NCBI GenBank assembly: GCA_963678705.1
Contig: OY783204.1
Location: 28,530,759-28,594,758 of the forward strand
DNA: 64,000 bases
Source: Panorpa germanica
Lineage: Eukaryota > Arthropoda > Insecta > Mecoptera > Panorpidae
Direction: 5' to 3'
Shown piece by piece: positions 58,874-64,000 of this stretch; the stretch's first letter is position 1; each line of letters starts with the position of its first letter. The translations under genes were made by a program, and so were the position numbers. Below the pieces are notes generated by a model that had not been told where the DNA came from, did no database searches, and worked only from the letters and a program-made list of their open reading frames with translations.

Positions 58874-59138
58874 CTCATTTCTTCAACCCCAATTCATATT
58901 ACTTACAGAGTTTTTAAGTGCAGGCTCTAGATATAGGTAGAGATACAACTCCTAATCCTTACTCAGATTCCCTTACGCTTATTCTATCTAAGGGTAAATA
59001 GTATTTGAAGCCTAAAAACTACCCTCTTTAAAAGAAAGAAGAAGAAAAAAAACTTAACATTTCGATAGCAAAACTTTTTTTTTATCTTTTAACGAAAGCT
59101 AAAGTGCTAAATCGATACTATTAATTATATATGTTCCG

Positions 59139-59170
59139 AAAAAAAAAAAAAAAAAAAAAAATTTTTTTTT
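59139..59170. repeat. A23/T9 homopolymer pair
   Basis: A run of 23 A is followed at once by nine T. It may be an old retroposon tail or slippage. Confidence 0.85.
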
Positions 59171-60780
59171 CACGTACATCCCTCTTTTGAAAATTCCTAA
59201 AACTTTATTTATTATCTAACAAACTGGGGTTAACAGAATTTATATAAGATATACTAACCTTCGTAGAGAATGGAATTTTATAAGTTTGAAAGTTTTAAAT
59301 TATACAAATATGTAGCTGATCAAAATTCCAAAAACCAGAAACTTGGAAATTATTGCACACTGGTTAAGTAGGGTGATTAAATTAACCAAGTGGTTTGTGG
59401 GATGAAAGATCACACAAGATTAGGGAGGTAAATTAATGTATTCCAAACGCTGGATAGTTTTCTAAACCAATATAACATAGTTTAACCCTTCTTTGATTTT
59501 AGAAATATTGAAACTTATATACCAACCACTTAAAAGCATCTCAGTTAACAAAATTTACTATAAACATAAAAGATATTCGTAACTTTGACATCATAAGAAC
59601 GTTCCTAAGGAGTTGGGTCCGAATTTGACTCCCGGAAACGGAATAAATCTATTCCATGACTTGTTTTTATGCTTCTATTTATAAATTAGGGTATCGGTTA
59701 ATATTTGAATTATCCAGAAAAATGATATTTTGATATAACGTAATTTTGTGACATGCATGGAATATAATTTATGTGTATATTAAGTATACGTTATATTGTC
59801 TAACACACACACACACACGAATACAACAGCAGGGATGGAAACTGAGGTGGGATTCATCTTTACAATCTCTGTTTAAGATAAAGCTCTTAGGTGAAGCAGT
59901 AAAACAACAAGCATGAGCCAGTATTGGGTGTAAACTAAACTCTATTGTAACAATTTGAATGCCTCAATAAAATTAGTACAAAAAGCGATTTTCAACACCT
60001 GATGCTGCCGTGTCTCTGGTAAATAGACCCTTTATATAATAGTTCCTTTATACGATAAGAGATGGCGTTAGGATATTTGTAACTATATTCCACTTGCGTG
60101 AATTGTAAAACAAAACCCACCCACGGTTGTGTTCAAATATCCTGTGAACTGAAAATAATTGGATTTTAAATTAAATGAGAGTTTAAGGGTGGTGTACGAT
60201 ATACTGGTGAGACAAGGAATACCGCTAAGACAACAGGGGTTGTTTTTATATATGTAAAAAAGAAAATATACCCTCTAAATATCATGTTTAGTTTCATTTA
60301 TGTATTGTTTTTGTTTGTCTAGCAAATGATATGAATAACAAGTATTAGGTTTCTTTTGTTTCGTATTTAAGGGTAGTTTTTAAATGCGTTTTAATCTTAG
60401 ATGGTTTTTGTTAATGTTATTTAAATTACAGTCAAGTGGGTCATTGCTTATAAATGTAGAGCCAGTTCAATTTTTGTGATTGCGAAATATAACTTTTTTC
60501 CTATATTTCTTTTTTCCTTATCCTATATTGTTATCAGCATTGGCTAAAGAATGGTAATTCTAATTTGATTACAGGCCGTTAAACATAGTTATATGTATCT
60601 AAGGTTTATTTACAAAAACTAGTATATGTTACATAACATTTTTTAGGTTAATATAACATAACATTACAATAAAACTTATTATGAAAGATTGTGTAACGTT
60701 ATATATTAAACTAATTTACTAGTAAAAGACTTTAAGTGAATTTTACATTTATTTAATGAATATGTTAGAGAATTATGTTA
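59171..60780. other. AT-rich non-coding sequence
   Basis: No gene recognised. A short CA repeat is at 59803-59818. Confidence 0.55.
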
Positions 60781-60782
60781 TC

Positions 60783-60840
60783 TTCAATAAATAATAAAAC
60801 AATAAATAATAAAATTCAATAAATAAATAATAAAATAATA
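60783..60840. repeat. AATA-type simple repeat
   Basis: Irregular AATAAATAATAAAA units directly precede the tandem duplication at 60837. Confidence 0.8.
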
Positions 60841-60980
60841 CTTGCAAAATTACTCAGCCTAAAATTTGACAAGCATTTGATGTAATATCCATGTCTTTTG
60901 TTTAGCGGAATACTTGCAAAATTACTCAGCCTAAAATTTGACAAGCATTTGATGTAATATCCATGTCTTTTGTTTAGCGG
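60837..60980 (+). repeat. Perfect tandem duplication, 72 bp x 2
   Basis: The unit beginning AATACTTGCAAAATTACTCA and ending CTTTTGTTTAGCGG occurs at 60837-60908 and again at 60909-60980 with no difference that I can see. The copies share only two further bases (AA) at the right junction. Identity suggests a recent duplication, or an assembly error. Confidence 0.9.
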
Positions 60981-62606
60981 AACTTTATTTACTGAATTTA
61001 CATATTTGCCGATAAAGAGAACTATTACTTTTCCATAAATTGACTTGCCCCACCCTCAAAATATTTCTGTTGAATAATAAATCATACATAACTGACAAAT
61101 ACAAAGTTTTCAAGTACATAACATAACCTCAACAAATAATTTTATGAAAGAAGAAGAATAACATTGTTCACACTCTTCAAGTATTTCAAAAGTGGTGAAA
61201 ATAAACGATTCTTTAATAAAGATCAATGTAAACTCAAATAATAAAAAAAAATAAAAATATACGATATAATAAAAAACGCTTTAACAGTGATAGAACTTGA
61301 AAAAGTATTTTTTTTTTTTTTTGACTATTACGTTTTAGTATCGTATCTGTTTCTGGCTTTTATAGAAAATCAATAAACAGTAATCATATTTCTAAAAAAA
61401 TAGACAAGTAAAATGGTTGATAAAATCAATTTCTTAAAGAAATTCTTCTTAACCTTATACAGTTTACTTTAAATGTCTATAGTAAAGATATAGTACTTAA
61501 GGTTGCCACTGGAACTATTACAGCGTCCGCGTTATTGGTTCTCCGGACTCTGGGATAGTCCAAGGGCATGAATATAGGAATTTTTAGATATTTTATAACG
61601 ATTTTTTACTAATGTCAGACTCCTATAGATTAATTCGGCATTTCTATCTCTTCTTTAATCGTTATAGTTTACCGTTGAAGAACTATCTCAATTCTGCTAT
61701 CTGAACCGGAACATCTACCATGATATTTTGCAATTGTTCATCGATGTTGTGTTTTTCTCGGGTAGCATCACATGTAATACTGTTACTTGATTAATTGTAA
61801 TTTTCTATCATAGAAGAGCTCCTACTACGTTGGCATTAGTTATGCCAGTTGTATATGAATCTCTAGACCATGTTTTTAACTATAGGCTATGTTTTTATAT
61901 GTCATCTCTTTTGCTATTGCAGGGCAAGTTCTTAGTTTTCTTGCTCAACATGCTTACGCAAAAAAGTACTATTCCCTTTGACATTTATGGAATAATTTCA
62001 GAAGTCATTGCGATTAAATCCACTGTATATCATTTATATTAATTATACTTTCAAACGAGAACTTAATTATTACGTATGTAATTTTATACCTCGATATATT
62101 GCAAGACATAACTCTTTTGAACAACACTAAGACCTACTTATCAGCAATAATTATGTCGCACTAGTTTTAAAATCGATTCCAAAAGCCTGAAGCCAGAGAA
62201 TTTAGCTTATTTTCTGTAGCCGTTCATTAATGTATAAAACCCCTCGGACTACAATCTTAAGATTGAAAGTCAAGTTGTTCTTAGCTTCCTATAGCACAGC
62301 TAAAAGAGTTTGATTTCTGCTTTATAGAAAAACTGATATAATATACAGATAGTAACCAATATCCAGTCTTCCTTACAATACCTAAGGAGTTTTGGAATCT
62401 GGAATCGGGACTCGGGAGAGCTGCGTCATTTAATCCTGCAATCCAGGATCTCCATTGTGTAAAGGGAATCTCGAAACGGGAATCTTTTCTACTCAGAGTT
62501 CCCCTAGCAATAAAATATCACATTTAATCGATTACTTACATAAGTCTACAAGAGCTTTTTCTTGGTTTATGGATCTTATATTATTTGTAGGTGGACTTTT
62601 TTATCC
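60981..62606. other. Non-coding sequence
   Basis: No gene recognised. 62390-62500 is GC-richer with repeated GGAATC/CGGGA words but no identifiable element. Confidence 0.55.
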
Positions 62607-62700
62607 TTTATTTATTTATTTATTGTAATTTCTTCACATCGAAGTGAAACTCGACATTAGTTCCACTGCAGGCAATCGTTTACTGTATTAGATTACATTG
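62607..62700 (-). mobile_element. Possible LINE/SINE 3' end with TAAA tail
   Basis: On minus, unique sequence ends in a small hairpin TTCAC-TTCGAT-GTGAA (62648-62633) and then, after about 10 bases, (TAAA)n at 62623-62607. The architecture matches 56993-57080, but the sequence differs. Confidence 0.3.
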
Positions 62701-63589
62701 AAGTAGTGCGGAGGTTTTTAAAACTGTGCAAAAACGGGGCGGAACTGAAACATCACAAATTTCAGTTCGTTTTACAGATACTTTAAGAAAGAAACCTATA
62801 AATTTATAATAAATGTATTAATAATAATATTTAACAAAGAAAAGGCAGGCCTGCACAAAATACAGTCGATACAGACCAAAGGAAATACATGGACATATTT
62901 AAAAAAAAGTAAAATTATTGGTGATCATGTCATTGTTTAAATAAGACAACGTAAAGTTGAATATTTCATTAATAAATCAGCACTTTGAAGTGATGGAATA
63001 TTTATAATATTTATTACATACGATTTTGTATATACTCGTATATATATTGCAAAATATTATCGTCATTACATAAGGAAACTTATATAAGAGCAGTAATAAA
63101 TAATAAATGAGATTATTTATTACCTGTAAAAGTGATAGAAACTTCTAGATGTAATACATTATGTAACATCACAAGTTTAACTCTAGTTTAACTGTGAATA
63201 ACTAAATTTTGAGTGAAGTTTAACGCGACTCCTATGGTCCTATGGTCCTACGGTTGCAAGGTTTTCGTAACAGGAATAGGGAATTTATGCATTATGGAAA
63301 CCAGCTCCATCAACTTGAACTGTTCCTGTCAGTTTGCTTAATAAATAGACAAGTTACATTTAATACACAGTTATGTATAATTTACGTTATGTGTTCTATT
63401 ATATAATGTGTTTCCATATATATATTAAACTCACATGCAAGTTATAAGTTATATTTATTCATATACATAAGACTGCGATAGTTGCGCCTCTGGCGGTTAC
63501 TTTATACACTATTAAGTGATTTTAATTACTTAAAATGTAAATATGATACATAAAGAATATGTAATGAGGTTATGACTAATATGGTTTCC
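62701..63589. other. AT-rich non-coding sequence
   Basis: Nothing recognised. Confidence 0.55.
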
Positions 63590-64000
63590 GCCATCCACCT
63601 CTTTCCTTCACTGCCTCCCTTTAATAGCTGCATAATATTCTTCTTGCTCATTACTTTTTTCTGACAAGAAAACTTAATGTGCTCCAGTGTTTCAATCTCC
63701 GTTCTGCACACTGTACACATTCTTTCCTCGCTATTTGTCCAGTATCTGTTTCCTTTCTCCTCGTTTCCCAACTTAAACCTTGCAATCCTTCTCATGTTTT
63801 TTGTGTCTTTTTCCCTTAATTACTGTGGTATCTCTCTCTCCCAAATCCTTTTATATCTTGTGTTGTAATTGCTCTTCTCGATTTTTTCATTCTTTCCTGT
63901 TGCTGTATCTCCTTGTCCCTTCTCCTCAGCTCATCTTCCACACTTGCTCCTCCTTCTCTTCTTCTCCCCCCCTCCCTTTCTTTCTACTCTTCACCCTTAT
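63590..64000 (-). pseudogene. LINE family B ORF2, copy 2 (runs off the window)
   Basis: Minus-strand sequence encodes the same ORF2 tail as 56171-56436: TRYKRIWEREIPQ, a TAA at 63822-63820 where copy 1 has Tyr, then MRRIARFKLGNEEKGNRYW and CTVCRTEIETLEHIKFSC. The finger is intact here (C-x2-C-x7-H-x4-C). Upstream the frame continues towards the window edge with a further in-frame stop. Similarity to copy 1 stops just after GGSEGKRW, so the 3'-untranslated region is missing, which is unusual because these elements normally lose their 5' end. The 89-codon frame ending at 63526 extends into unrelated flank. Confidence 0.7.

Noticed and set aside
58742-58930. Open frame encoding a Tyr-Ile repeat
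   Set aside because: Translation of the (TA)n microsatellite.
63100-63145. Fourth minus-strand fused splice site, CTTTTACAG|GTAATA
   Set aside because: Weak donor (GTAATA) and a short pyrimidine tract; not strong enough to add to the chain.
1-64000. CRISPR arrays, bacterial operons or ribosome-binding sites
   Set aside because: No spaced direct repeats, and composition plus transposon content are those of an animal genome.

Overview
This looks like 64 kb of AT-rich, gene-free nuclear DNA from an animal, most probably an insect. The basis is indirect: decayed insect-type non-LTR retrotransposon tails, mariner transposase starts, MITE-like inverted-repeat elements, simple repeats, and no long open frame of host type. 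I found no complete protein-coding gene, rRNA, convincing tRNA or CRISPR array. Nearly every short open frame is chance or lies in a transposon remnant.

Mobile DNA. LINE family A (Jockey/I-like, CxC-H-C finger at the end of its ORF) is at 89-207, 19493-19898 and 52273-52347, all on +. The middle copy keeps a 17-bp target duplication. LINE family B (R1/LOA-like tail) is at 56170-56802 (+, flanked by perfect 15-bp target duplications) and at 63590-64000 (-, running off the window). A related finger fragment at 16818-16895 was broken by a MITE. Four mariner pieces keep only the 5' end of the element (245-440, 9808-9905, 10640-10790, 53569-53820). MITE-like elements are M (16894-17017, 22612-22732), X (13696-14060, 53823-54126), Z (37957-38547, 58122-58717) and Y (40351-40830, 48550-49060, with a stray end at 40241-40300), plus two single inverted-repeat elements at 11632-12017 and 19027-19262. 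In the X, Y and Z pairs the two copies lie in opposite orientation.

Possible host function. The minus strand carries three sites where a pyrimidine tract and CAG run directly into GTAAGA or GTATGC (junctions near 55429, 22173 and 8634). These have the form of recursive-splicing ratchet points, which break very long introns into steps. Two are followed within 51-63 nt by a second donor-like site, as in short cryptic recursive-splicing exons. With the absence of exons, this suggests that the window lies inside one giant intron of a minus-strand gene. A GC-rich patch at 26614-26731 could hold a small minus-strand exon encoding a signal-peptide-like stretch, but that is weak.

Possible regulatory DNA is scattered through the window: five perfect CRE palindromes (TGACGTCA), a compact forkhead/CCAAT/CACGTG cluster at 16096-16128, a DR1 nuclear-receptor site at 33588, an octamer in a GC island near 32268, and three AAAATGGCG motifs. 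These are motif matches only. The remaining sequence is AT-rich and I could not assign it a function.
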